Assembly: GCA_029556545.1 (NCBI GenBank)
Contig: JAKQEQ010000004.1
Span: 1-13,882 of the forward strand
Direction of reading: 5' to 3'
Length of the DNA stretch: 13,882 bases
Source: Candidatus Hydrogenedentota bacterium
Lineage (GTDB): Bacteria; Hydrogenedentota; Hydrogenedentia; Hydrogenedentales; JAGMZX01
Below, piece by piece: positions 1 through 7,032 of this stretch. The position numbers and the translations under genes are program-made. A model generated the notes under the pieces. It saw only the letters and a program-made list of their open reading frames with translations, was not told where the DNA came from and did not search any database. How positions within the stretch are numbered: the stretch's first letter is position 1; each line of letters starts with the position of its first letter.

Positions 1-1822
1 CCCACTCGTGGTAATTCGTCGCGCCGTGATAGCCTTCCTCGGTGAGCATCCGCACGTCGGCGGACGATTCGCAGCGGTTCACCGTGATGAACGTGATGCC
101 CGCGTACCCCGCCGCGCGCGCCATTTCCTGGGATTCGTCGAGCGCCGCCCGCACCGCCTGCGTTCCGCCGAGGTCCTCGCGGAGCAGGCTCGGGTCCCAG
201 AGAAACAGGGCGGGCTTGCCGTCCACCTGGTAGTACGCCGGGAGATTGAAGTAGCGGTCGATCCATTCCTGGGTGACGGCGCGCCAGTCGTCGCGCGAAT
301 GCGATCCGGGCGGGTTATGGTTCGCCCACATGACCGCGACCTGCAGCAGGTCGCGATAGCGCGCGTTACGGTATGCCTCGAACCAGTGGGACAAGTGCTG
401 TTTGCCCTGGTTCCAGTACCAATCCACGAGGAAACACCGGATCCCGTTTTCGACCGCCCACTTGATCTGCCAATCGACGCACGCCGGATTGGCCTCGTCG
501 TAGTAACCGAGCATGGGCTTTCGGTTCGGCGCGACCCGGCGGATACAGTCCCACGCGGCGTCGGTCGCCCAGCCGGGGAAGTAGTACGCGAGCACGTCCA
601 TGTCCGTGGGGACAGGTTGAGGTTCCGGCACGTAGTCCGCCGACGCTGTCGCAACCGCGGGCAAGACGTCGAGCGTACACGCCGCCTCGACGTCGGGCGC
701 GCCCTCCGTCGCGATCCGCAGTGTGGCGGCATAGGTCCCCGGTTCATCGGCGACCGCCTCGAACACCGCGCCGACCGTCTCGGCGAAACCGGGGACCGAG
801 ACCTCGATGGTGGCATTGCCGAGAACACGGACACCCGCCCCGGGCGCGACGGTCAGCGTTGTGGGCCGTTCAACCTCGCCGCCGCGGTTCTCGATGTGCG
901 CGAGTATGCGCATGGGTTTCCCGGCGCGATTGGGCGCGTTCTCGAAACCGAAATAGACGACGTGCAGGTCCGCAGGGCCGACGGGCGCCTCACTGAGCGT
1001 GACGGATTCGACCCGCATGCCGGGCAGGTCCGGGATGCGCAATCCGAGCGCAACGATGCGGTCGCCCCAGGAAGGGAAGCTGTGTACCTCGACGTTGTAA
1101 TCGCGCGCGCGCCCATCGCAGCGAATCGCGAAGGACTCGGACTGCAGCCCGGCCGTTTGCGGTGCGGCCCAGAGCACCTGCCCCTCGGAGTCCTGCTGTG
1201 CGCTCATGCGCACGACCACAAAGCCGCGCTTGCCCAGCGGCAGGTCCAGCGGCGGCGAAAAGCGCTCCGGCCCCCGCGGCGCAATCTCCCAGGCGGCCAA
1301 ATCGCCGTCTGGAAACGACCACGTGTACGTGTCCTGGATCGGTTCGTCACCCTCGCCCCAGGACTGGACGCGAATCCAATCGATCTCGAACTCCGCATCG
1401 GGATAGACATCGAGCCGCAACTGCCGGACCACCTGTTCCGGATGCCAGAAGGGGAATATCGCAATCTCATGCCACGCGCCGTCGCCGGGAACCTGGAACG
1501 ACGTCCTCTTCTTCTGCGTGAGGCCGCCGTATTGCCCCTCCGTGACGCCGCTCCAGAATAGTTCACCGGTCCCGCCACGATCGGCCCTCATGCGCACCAG
1601 CACATACTGCCACGGCGCGGCGGGAATCTCGATGCCCCGGCAGTGGAAGAAGGGGTCCCAGTCCACCGCGCGCGCCTTCAAGACGCCGTCCGCGACTCCG
1701 ACATTGTCCAGGTGCGCGTTGGGAACCCAGACTTCGAGCGCGCTCGCGTCCTCGAATTCCCAGGCGGGCAGTAGCGCCGCTTCCGCAGCCCCGAGCAGAC
1801 CAAGCACGGCAAACATCCACAT
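1..1822 (-). CDS. Exported GH99-like (WbsX-type) domain protein, 3' end beyond window
   Basis: The reading frame is open from an ATG at 1822 to the window edge, giving 607 residues without a stop. GGAGG lies 8 nt upstream of the start. The N-terminus (MWMFAVLGLLGAAEA) looks like a short signal peptide, so the product is probably periplasmic or surface-exposed. Residues ~20-150 and ~155-280 look like two related beta-sandwich (carbohydrate-binding-like) modules; both contain a VRM...LFW/LW core. Residues ~283-400 resemble a CARDB-type adhesion module (FENAPNRAGKPMRILAHIENRGG). From residue 408 (MDVLAYYFPGW) the protein matches the GH99-like/WbsX domain: GYYDEA, NGIRCFLVDWYW (V466-W470), VMWANHNPPGSH and YQVDGKPALFLWDP are typical elements. 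The family is linked to cleavage or transfer of surface glycans; the substrate is unknown. It is transcribed divergently from the repeat protein at 2303. The domain family is fairly sure; the enzymatic activity is inferred. Confidence 0.8.
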   Translation of the reverse strand, partial: MWMFAVLGLLGAAEAALLPAWEFEDASALEVWVPNAHLDNVGVADGVLKARAVDWDPFFHCRGIEIPAAPWQYVLVRMRADRGGTGELFWSGVTEGQYGGLTQKKRTSFQVPGDGAWHEIAIFPFWHPEQVVRQLRLDVYPDAEFEIDWIRVQSWGEGDEPIQDTYTWSFPDGDLAAWEIAPRGPERFSPPLDLPLGKRGFVVVRMSAQQDSEGQVLWAAPQTAGLQSESFAIRCDGRARDYNVEVHSFPSWGDRIVALGLRIPDLPGMRVESVTLSEAPVGPADLHVVYFGFENAPNRAGKPMRILAHIENRGGEVERPTTLTVAPGAGVRVLGNATIEVSVPGFAETVGAVFEAVADEPGTYAATLRIATEGAPDVEAACTLDVLPAVATASADYVPEPQPVPTDMDVLAYYFPGWATDAAWDCIRRVAPNRKPMLGYYDEANPACVDWQIKWAVENGIRCFLVDWYWNQGKQHLSHWFEAYRNARYRDLLQVAVMWANHNPPGSHSRDDWRAVTQEWIDRYFNLPAYYQVDGKPALFLWDPSLLREDLGGTQAVRAALDESQEMARAAGYAGITFITVNRCESSADVRMLTEEGYHGATNYHEW

Positions 1823-2124
1823 GGCGTGTCCTCCCGAATCGGCACCGTGCACTGTAGCGTGCGGGGCCGTCGTGGTTCCAGTGGCGCGCCGTAGCGGGTC
1901 GCGCCGACACATTTTATGGGACCCTTTCAGACCCGCACGTCCCATGCGACTCACGCATCATCGCGCCTCCGGGCGCGTCCTACGGTTCGATAGGCAAACC
2001 GCCATAAAGCGACAATAACACACCTTTTATACCCCGAGTCTGGCAGCGGATTGGCGCAACTTGCGGAATACTAGAATTTATGGTAATGTTTATAAGGTGA
2101 TTAACTTTATCAGGAGTGGGCGGC

Positions 2125-2241
2125 ATGTGTGGTGGCGTTCGTGCGCTCGATAACGGCAGGGGGAGCCTGTCCGTCGCTCGCGGGGGCGTAGCGATGTCGA
2201 AATATCCTGTATTACGGTGTGGGCGAGCAATGATCCAATGA
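2125..2241 (+). CDS. Possible 38-residue micro-ORF upstream of the repeat protein
   Basis: ATG at 2125 is preceded by CAGGAG with about 8 nt spacing, and the frame runs 38 codons to TGA at 2239-2241. The peptide (MCGGVRALDNGRGSLSVARG...) has no recognisable domain, signal or membrane segment. Its only support is the ribosome-binding site and its place in the AT-rich-to-GC-rich transition of the leader of the 2303 gene. It could be a leader peptide, or simply chance in an untranslated leader. Confidence 0.2.
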   Translation: MCGGVRALDNGRGSLSVARGGVAMSKYPVLRCGRAMIQ

Positions 2242-2247
2242 GGAAAC

Positions 2248-2274
2248 GATGCGGTGTATGGCGTAGACCGCATC
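2248..2274 (+). promoter_or_regulatory. Perfect 8-bp hairpin in the leader of the repeat protein gene
   Basis: GATGCGGT (2248-2255) and ACCGCATC (2267-2274) form a perfect 8-bp inverted repeat around an 11-nt loop, ending 28 bp before the chosen start at 2303. No T-tract follows, so it is not an intrinsic terminator. It may be an operator or an RNA structure near the ribosome-binding site. It does not match a riboswitch class that I recognise. Confidence 0.4.
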
Positions 2275-2302
2275 ACAACGTCTGGGTATGGAGGATGGAG
2301 AG

Positions 2303-4930
2303 ATGAGGCATTCTACAGTTTTCCGGGCAGTCTTGGGCATAGTGGCGGTCATGGCATGGTTTGTGGCCGCGCCGGCATGGAGCGAGGCGTGTTCCGTTCC
2401 CAGCACCAGTAGCGGCGAGGCGGCGCTGCCGCCGCAGTGTCCTGTTGTTTGCGAGGAGGATTTGCAGGTAATCGATGGGTTGCCGGCGGGGTCGACGCTT
2501 CAGGTCGGCCTCGTGATCGACAGCTTCTTCGATATCTTTACGGAGGCGATAGCGAGTGGTCTTGAGACGGACACGTTCTCCGCGCAATGTACGCTTTTCG
2601 TATCGGGAACAGGGGATTTCGCCACCTACAGTCGAACAATCCAGTCACCTGTGCAGGTGGAGGTCAGCAGAGGCGTTCCGTCCTCCTGCGACGACACGCA
2701 GGTAATCGACACGGAGCTTCTGTCGCTATCGCTGCAATCGACGGGCGACCCGGATTTCGATCTGCTCCGCATCACGGCGGGCACAGACTTCGGCCTGCCT
2801 TCTCCTGGACATACCACGCTCTTGCGCCAAGGCGGCAACTGGGCCGTGGACAGCTTTTTCGATATTACGTACCGAATCGATTTCGTGGGCGCGCCCGGCG
2901 GCCCGCTTTCCGGCATGTCGGGCAGCACGACGGGTTCTTCGCGGCTTCGGCAGGGCGACCTCATCGTTCTTGGCGGCGCGTGCTACGCGCCGGACAACGG
3001 CGGCGGCACGGTGGACCTGCCGGCACCGTGTCCCTACCGGTCCAGCGGCGACGTGCACATCACAGACGGTCTGCCGCCCGGTTCGGAATTGCACGGAAGT
3101 TTTCGGGTAGACAGTTTCTTCGACATCTTCACGGAAGTTGGCGGCAGCCTCGGCGGTACCCGGGAAACGTTCCATGGCTCCGCATCGCTCGACGTGTCCG
3201 GAGGCGGACTATTGCTCATGAAGACGTTTGAGGTCACGTGCGTCACGGATAGTGGCCAGCGGAGTCCGGGCAGCACGGTTCAGTCCTTTGACACGGAGCT
3301 TTTTGCGTTGCAGGGCCAACTGCCGCCGGGCGACCCGGATTTCGATCTGCTCCGCATTACTGCGGGGTCGAGCTTCGGCTTGCCCAGTCCTGGACACACC
3401 ACGTTAACCCGACTCTCCGGCGGCGACTATGCCGTGGATAGCTTCTTCGATATTACCTATCGGATCGATTTCGTGGGCGCGCCGGGCGGCCCGTTCGCGG
3501 GTCATTCCGGCTCGACCACCGGCACCATCCGCATCCAGCAAGGCCCCACGCCAGTTCCCGGTGATCGTTGCGTAATTCCGCCAGGCGCGGGGAAGGAGGC
3601 CTTGTTGCCTGCGACCTGTCCGCTGGTCGGGGAGGAGGAGATGGCAATCGTGGACGGCCTTCCGCCGGACACGCGGGTACAATGGGACCCGTTGATTCTC
3701 GATATCGGCAACATTGTGCGGTCACCGGGCGGTAGCTTGGGCGGCGAGGTCCAGGAATTCAGTTCCACGCTCGATATGCCCATGACAGGCACGGGCACAC
3801 TGGAGGGCTTCGCGCGCGACATCTCGCTGCCAGTGACATGCGAGACGCACACCGGGCCTAGACAGTCCGGCGCGCCGGTACAGTCCTTCCCGACGGATAT
3901 GTTCCTGCTGCAAGGCCAGTTGCCGCCGGGCGACCCGGATTTCGACTTGCTGCGCGTGACGGCCGGCACGGGCTTCGGACTGCCGAGTCCGGGGCATACC
4001 ACGTTGACGGAACTGCCAAGCGGGGACTGGGCGGTGGACAGCTTCTTTGACATTACGTATCGTATTGATTTCGTGGGCGCGCCGGGCGGCCCGCTTTCCG
4101 GCATGTCCGGTTCGACAACCGGCACGATTCGCATGAGCCAGGGTGCGGGCGTGTGCGGCGCGCACGACACGGAGACCGTGTTCGTCTTCCCGCTCGAGGG
4201 CGCGCAGGAAACGCCTCCGGTGACCACGGACGCCACGGGCTGCGGTACGGCCACGCTCAGCGCCGATCAGACCACGTTGCGCGTGCAGGTGACGCACACC
4301 GTTTCCGCGCCGACGGCAGCCCACGTACACCAGGGGGCGGTGGGCGTATCGGGTCCTCCCGTCTTGCCTTTCAGTAACCCGAACAGCCCGATAGACCAGA
4401 CGTTCTCCGTGACGCCGCAGCAGGTGGCGCTCCTCTTCTCCGGCGACTTGTATGTAAATGTGCACAGCGACGCGCATATCAATGGCGAGATTCGCGGCCA
4501 GATAGTCGATGATAGCTGCCCCGGCGTGGGCGAAGGCGAAGGCGAAGGCGAAGGCGAGGGTGAAGGTGAAGGTGAAGGTGAAGGTGAGGGCGAGGGTGAG
4601 ATTCGTTGCTCGCGGGGCGGCCTGTTCGAGGTGGGCGATGCCATATGCGTGTGCATTCCGCACCCGAGCCCGAGCAGCGTGCAGTGGTTCCACAACGGTA
4701 CGCCTTTGCCCGGTGAGAACTTCCGCGAATTGTGCCTGTTCAACCTCCAGATCGACGATTCGGGAGTGTATCTTGCCACATATGATGACGGCACGAAGGC
4801 GCCCGCTGAGTATACCGTCTATATCACCGTCGGCGAGAACGTGCCGGTGGCGAGTCTCGGCGGCCTGATCGGGCTGATCGTGGCGAGCGGCGTCGCGGGC
4901 GTCGGGTTCCTGCGCAAGCGAACACGCTAA
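2303..4930 (+). CDS. Secreted surface protein: three ~196-aa repeats, CHRD domain, (GE)12 linker, Ig-like domain, C-terminal anchor
   Basis: The ATG at 2303 is preferred over the in-frame ATG at 2288 because GGAGG (2290-2294) sits 8 nt before it. The product is 875 residues. Residues 1-29 form a signal peptide (MRHSTVFRAVLGIVAVMAWF, cleavage near ASEA/AWSEA-C). Three tandem repeats begin at nt 2390, 2981 and 3569, each starting with Cys. Each carries GDPDFDLLR(I/V)TAG, FGLPSPGHTTL, (A/W)AVDSFFDITYRIDFVGAPGG and SGSTTG. A CHRD domain follows (nt ~4170-4510; EGAQETPP, AAHVHQG, INGEIRGQI). Next come (Gly-Glu)12 at 4529-4600, an Ig-like domain (VQWFHNGTPLPG, DDSGVYLATY), and a C-terminal VPVAS motif, hydrophobic helix and RKRTR tail. 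That tail has the layout of PEP-CTERM/exosortase-type sorting signals, although it is not the classic PEP motif. The likely role is a surface structural or adhesive protein; its binding partner is unknown. Confidence 0.85.
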   Translation: MRHSTVFRAVLGIVAVMAWFVAAPAWSEACSVPSTSSGEAALPPQCPVVCEEDLQVIDGLPAGSTLQVGLVIDSFFDIFTEAIASGLETDTFSAQCTLFVSGTGDFATYSRTIQSPVQVEVSRGVPSSCDDTQVIDTELLSLSLQSTGDPDFDLLRITAGTDFGLPSPGHTTLLRQGGNWAVDSFFDITYRIDFVGAPGGPLSGMSGSTTGSSRLRQGDLIVLGGACYAPDNGGGTVDLPAPCPYRSSGDVHITDGLPPGSELHGSFRVDSFFDIFTEVGGSLGGTRETFHGSASLDVSGGGLLLMKTFEVTCVTDSGQRSPGSTVQSFDTELFALQGQLPPGDPDFDLLRITAGSSFGLPSPGHTTLTRLSGGDYAVDSFFDITYRIDFVGAPGGPFAGHSGSTTGTIRIQQGPTPVPGDRCVIPPGAGKEALLPATCPLVGEEEMAIVDGLPPDTRVQWDPLILDIGNIVRSPGGSLGGEVQEFSSTLDMPMTGTGTLEGFARDISLPVTCETHTGPRQSGAPVQSFPTDMFLLQGQLPPGDPDFDLLRVTAGTGFGLPSPGHTTLTELPSGDWAVDSFFDITYRIDFVGAPGGPLSGMSGSTTGTIRMSQGAGVCGAHDTETVFVFPLEGAQETPPVTTDATGCGTATLSADQTTLRVQVTHTVSAPTAAHVHQGAVGVSGPPVLPFSNPNSPIDQTFSVTPQQVALLFSGDLYVNVHSDAHINGEIRGQIVDDSCPGVGEGEGEGEGEGEGEGEGEGEGEGEIRCSRGGLFEVGDAICVCIPHPSPSSVQWFHNGTPLPGENFRELCLFNLQIDDSGVYLATYDDGTKAPAEYTVYITVGENVPVASLGGLIGLIVASGVAGVGFLRKRTR
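2390..4153 (+). repeat. Three in-frame tandem repeats of ~590 bp
   Basis: The units begin at 2390, 2981 and 3569 and end before the TGC at 4154, so they are about 591, 588 and 585 bp long. The last third of each unit is nearly identical at the DNA level (for example TTCGTGGGCGCGCC at about 2881, 3471 and 4071), while the first two thirds have diverged. Each unit keeps a Cys at the unit start, a Cys-Pro about 14 residues later and one Cys in the middle. The pattern fits ancient triplication with later homogenisation of the 3' part. Confidence 0.9.
4529..4600 (+). repeat. Hexanucleotide repeat GGNGAR x12 encoding (Gly-Glu)12
   Basis: Twelve consecutive GG(C/T)GA(A/G) hexamers encode Gly-Glu repeats without interruption between the CHRD and Ig-like domains. 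Four GGCGAA copies, then four GGTGAA copies, are interspersed with GAG variants, suggesting stepwise slippage expansion. Any slippage in units of six keeps the reading frame, so the linker can change length without breaking the protein. Confidence 0.95.
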
Positions 4931-4961
4931 TCGGCTGGACAGAAGCTGGACAGAAGAGAGT

Positions 4962-4994
4962 GGGCCGAAGCCTTCGGGTTTCGGCCCGTCTTTT
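4962..4994 (+). terminator. Strong intrinsic terminator after the repeat protein gene
   Basis: Positions 4962-4972 pair with 4977-4987 to give an 11-bp stem (one G-T pair) capped by a C(TTCG)G tetraloop, followed by GTCTTTT at 4988-4994. It begins 31 bp after the TAA at 4928-4930. The minus-strand permease gene ends at 5009 on the other side. The stem could also stop that transcript, but its tail on that strand (ACTCTCTTCT) is a weaker T-tract. Confidence 0.9.
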
Positions 4995-5008
4995 CAGGGC
5001 TCAAAGTC

Positions 5009-6586
5009 TTAGTCTCGGGCTTTCACGCGCCACAGGCTGAGGTACAGGGCCAGGGAGAAAACGGCTGAGCCGAGCCAGAACATGGAGGCGCGGTGGAAGT
5101 CGTGGACCTCCGCGCCGTACTGGGTCATTCTCCCCGCTTGGATGAGCGCACCGCTGATCCAGTCCTGAGCGGACGCGCCCAAGTAGGCGAAGAGGCCGAT
5201 GAAACCCATGGCCGCGCCGGCGGCGCGTTTCGACGAGATGTCGATGGCGATGAGCCCGCCGAGGAACACGAGCAGGCCGCCGAGTCCGAATCCGAACATC
5301 GCCAGACCCAGGAAGTGCACCGGGTTGTGGCGGGCGTAGACGTTCAAATGGTCGAAGGCCAGTTCCACCCGCCAACCGGTCCACGGCAGCCGCGCCCCCC
5401 GTGTCTCCAGGAGCCAGACGCCCCGGTCGTCGTTCCGCTCGGTCATTCTGACGTCGGTGTTTTCGTCTACGGCGATACCCTCGGCGTGCAGGGCGGCGCG
5501 CACCTCGGCGTCCAGGGGGCCCGTTGCCAGGCGAGCGGCGAGGGCGGGGTCCATCGTCGCCAGAAACGTGGACGGCGCGGAAAAGAAAATGGCGAGGCCG
5601 GCGATGTTTATGCATCCATATATAAGTGTCGTTATGTTGCGTCGGGCGCCGAAGAGAAAATCGGAAACGATGCCGGATGACAACGCGCCCAGGGTTTCGA
5701 TACTTTTCCCCCAGAAGAGGATTACGCCCGCGCTGACGAGGGGGTAGCCCTTGGCTTCCTGAAGGTAGATGACGCCCCAACTGTTGATGCCGTATCGCGA
5801 TACGTAGATGGCCGCGCAGGACAGCCCGAGCACCCAGATGTAGGGATTCTTCAAGACTTCGAGTTGCGCATCGCGGACCGATAGAGCCGGTTCGCGCGAT
5901 TCCTGGGTATGGTCGTTCTTGTAGTCCGCGACCGCGGGCAGGCCGTAAGTCTGGGGGCGATCGGCGAGGAGGCGGAACATCAACAGCGCGACAACGGCGG
6001 ATACGGCGCCTGCCGCCCAGAAACCGTGTCGGTAGCCGTAATGCGCGACGATGGTGGCGGTGACGGCGAAGGTCATGCCTTCGCCGATGCTGTGTGCCGT
6101 GCTCCAGATGCTGTAGCGCGTTCCGCGCTCGCGGTTGCTGAACCACTGAGCGATTGAAGCGCCGCTTGGGGCGGCCCCCATGGACTGGAACCAGCCGTTG
6201 ACGGCCCACAGCGCGATCAAGACGGGCACGGGCCACGCGAATCCGAACGCGAACACCACGCCCGCCGAAACCAAGAGGCCCGTCGCCATGAGCCGCGCGA
6301 TGTTGGCGCGGTCGGCGAGGAAACCGTTTACGAACTTGCCGACGGCATAGGTGAGCAGCAGCGCCGCGCCGATGCGACCCAGTTCCTCCGCGTCTACGAC
6401 CCCCGCGTCGATCATGGGCTTCTTCGCGACTGAAAGCGTCAGGCGACAGACGTAGAAGAAGCTGTAGCCGATGACCAGCGTCCAGAAGACGCCACGCCGT
6501 TTGCTCTCGTAAATCGCGCGTACCCGCGCCGCGTCCGCGATTACCGGTTGGTCCGCACCGGTCTTGAACCATGTCAAGGGATTCAT
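5009..6586 (-). CDS. Organophosphate:phosphate antiporter-like MFS permease (GlpT/UhpC type) with periplasmic insert
   Basis: The 525-residue product has about 12 predicted membrane segments (TM1 ~34-52, TM7 ~250-268, TM12 ~500-518). Hallmarks of the OPA family are NGWFQSMGAAPSGASIAQWFS (129-150), ERGTRYSIWSTAHSIGEG and YVSRYGINSWGVIYLQE. Arg48 (YVCRLTLSVAKK) and Arg264 (YVSRYG) occupy the positions of the two phosphate-binding arginines of GlpT (R45, R269). This supports uptake or sensing of a phosphorylated sugar or glycerol in exchange for phosphate across the inner membrane. An extra segment at ~338-424 lies between TM9 and TM10, on the periplasmic side by GlpT topology. The start at 6586 is chosen because GGGGAG lies about 9 nt upstream and MNPLTWF begins a normal OPA N-terminus. 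The frame stays open further upstream, but only as low-complexity Arg/Pro-rich sequence. The substrate cannot be read from sequence. Confidence 0.87.
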   Translation of the reverse strand: MNPLTWFKTGADQPVIADAARVRAIYESKRRGVFWTLVIGYSFFYVCRLTLSVAKKPMIDAGVVDAEELGRIGAALLLTYAVGKFVNGFLADRANIARLMATGLLVSAGVVFAFGFAWPVPVLIALWAVNGWFQSMGAAPSGASIAQWFSNRERGTRYSIWSTAHSIGEGMTFAVTATIVAHYGYRHGFWAAGAVSAVVALLMFRLLADRPQTYGLPAVADYKNDHTQESREPALSVRDAQLEVLKNPYIWVLGLSCAAIYVSRYGINSWGVIYLQEAKGYPLVSAGVILFWGKSIETLGALSSGIVSDFLFGARRNITTLIYGCINIAGLAIFFSAPSTFLATMDPALAARLATGPLDAEVRAALHAEGIAVDENTDVRMTERNDDRGVWLLETRGARLPWTGWRVELAFDHLNVYARHNPVHFLGLAMFGFGLGGLLVFLGGLIAIDISSKRAAGAAMGFIGLFAYLGASAQDWISGALIQAGRMTQYGAEVHDFHRASMFWLGSAVFSLALYLSLWRVKARD

Positions 6587-6622
6587 GAAGCGCACTCCCC
6601 GCGTTTCAAGAACAGAAGGCGG

Positions 6623-6652
6623 ATTATGCCGGAGGCCGCGTGGCGCGAGCAA
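6623..6652 (-). promoter_or_regulatory. Candidate promoter of the permease gene
   Basis: On the minus strand, TTGCTC (6647-6652) and CATAAT (6623-6628) are separated by 18 bp. They lie 37 bp upstream of the start at 6586. The -10 matches 5 of 6 consensus bases and the -35 matches 3 of 6, so this is plausible but weak. Confidence 0.4.
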
Positions 6653-6714
6653 AAGCCGGTACGCGATAATGCGCGGCGCGATCCATAATCGCCCAGAATC
6701 TGACGAGGTGTGAG

Positions 6715-7020
6715 ATGACGGCGGCAAACTTCCTGTTTCGACACGCGCGCGGTCCGATACTCGGGTACATCGGCGACATGGGCGTGCGGCAGTTACGCCT
6801 GCCGCGCGACGACGACTCGGACGGGCGCGTCTATCGGTTGCACAATGCGCCCAACATTGCGACGGGGCGATGGCTTCATGCGGCGCTCGAGCAGTATTTC
6901 GTGGGCGTTCGGCAGGATTTCGCGGACATCCCAATCGCCTACGCCGGCGCGACGGAGCTCCAACGGGCCGTCGGGTCTGCGCTCGCGGCGAACGCCTTGG
7001 CCATCCTGGCGCCTCCTTCA
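6715..7020 (+). pseudogene. Decayed methylated-DNA--[protein]-cysteine S-methyltransferase (Ogt/MGMT)
   Basis: ATG at 6715 follows GAGGTGTGAG, a good ribosome-binding site. The N-terminal ~83 codons resemble the Ogt N-terminal domain (GPILGYIGDMGVRQLRLP, ALEQYFVG, FADIPIAYAGATELQ). They are followed directly by RAVGSALAANALAILAP, which in intact proteins lies about 35 residues further on, just before the catalytic PCHR. The helix with the DNA-binding region between GTxFQ and RAVG is missing in frame. The protein then continues PPSNPRG instead of PCHRV, so the acceptor cysteine is lost. The frame runs on through a REP-like repeat and into the antisense of the ribosomal protein gene, stopping at 7213-7215. 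The gene once encoded repair of O6-alkylguanine; this copy cannot be active. A contig error is the alternative explanation. Confidence 0.72.
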
Positions 7021-7032
7021 AATCCGCGCGGC

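Larger units (their letters stand above)
1823..2302. other. Divergent intergenic region with AT-rich core
   Basis: About 480 bp separate two divergent genes for exported proteins. The region contains a perfect hairpin at 1962-1977 (CGCGCC, loop TCCG, GGCGCG). Around 2020-2115 there is a strikingly AT-rich stretch compared with the GC-rich surroundings. That stretch includes -10-like hexamers TAGAAT and TATAAG and a near-palindrome around 2095-2111. I could not find a convincing -35/-10 pair with good spacing, so the promoter position is not assigned. The AT-rich core is the most likely site for promoters and regulator binding for the downstream plus-strand gene. Confidence 0.5.

Noticed and set aside
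8-1561. A 517-codon open frame on the plus strand
   Set aside because: It is the antisense shadow of the GH99-like gene: Arg/Pro/His-rich, no domain, no ribosome-binding site. The opposite strand encodes recognisable motifs in a frame open over the whole stretch.
2248-2274. Cyclic-di-GMP or other known riboswitch upstream of the repeat protein
   Set aside because: Only one simple stem is visible and none of the conserved sequence blocks of riboswitch classes I know are present.
3722-4693. Minus-strand frame with alternating Thr/Phe and Ala/Phe stretches
   Set aside because: The repetitive stretch is only the reverse complement of the (Gly-Glu)12 repeat. The plus-strand reading has signal peptide, domains and terminator.
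5001-6572. A 523-codon minus-strand frame overlapping the permease
   Set aside because: It is an Arg/Pro-rich shadow in another frame of the same strand; the frame from 6586 to 5009 encodes the membrane segments and OPA motifs.
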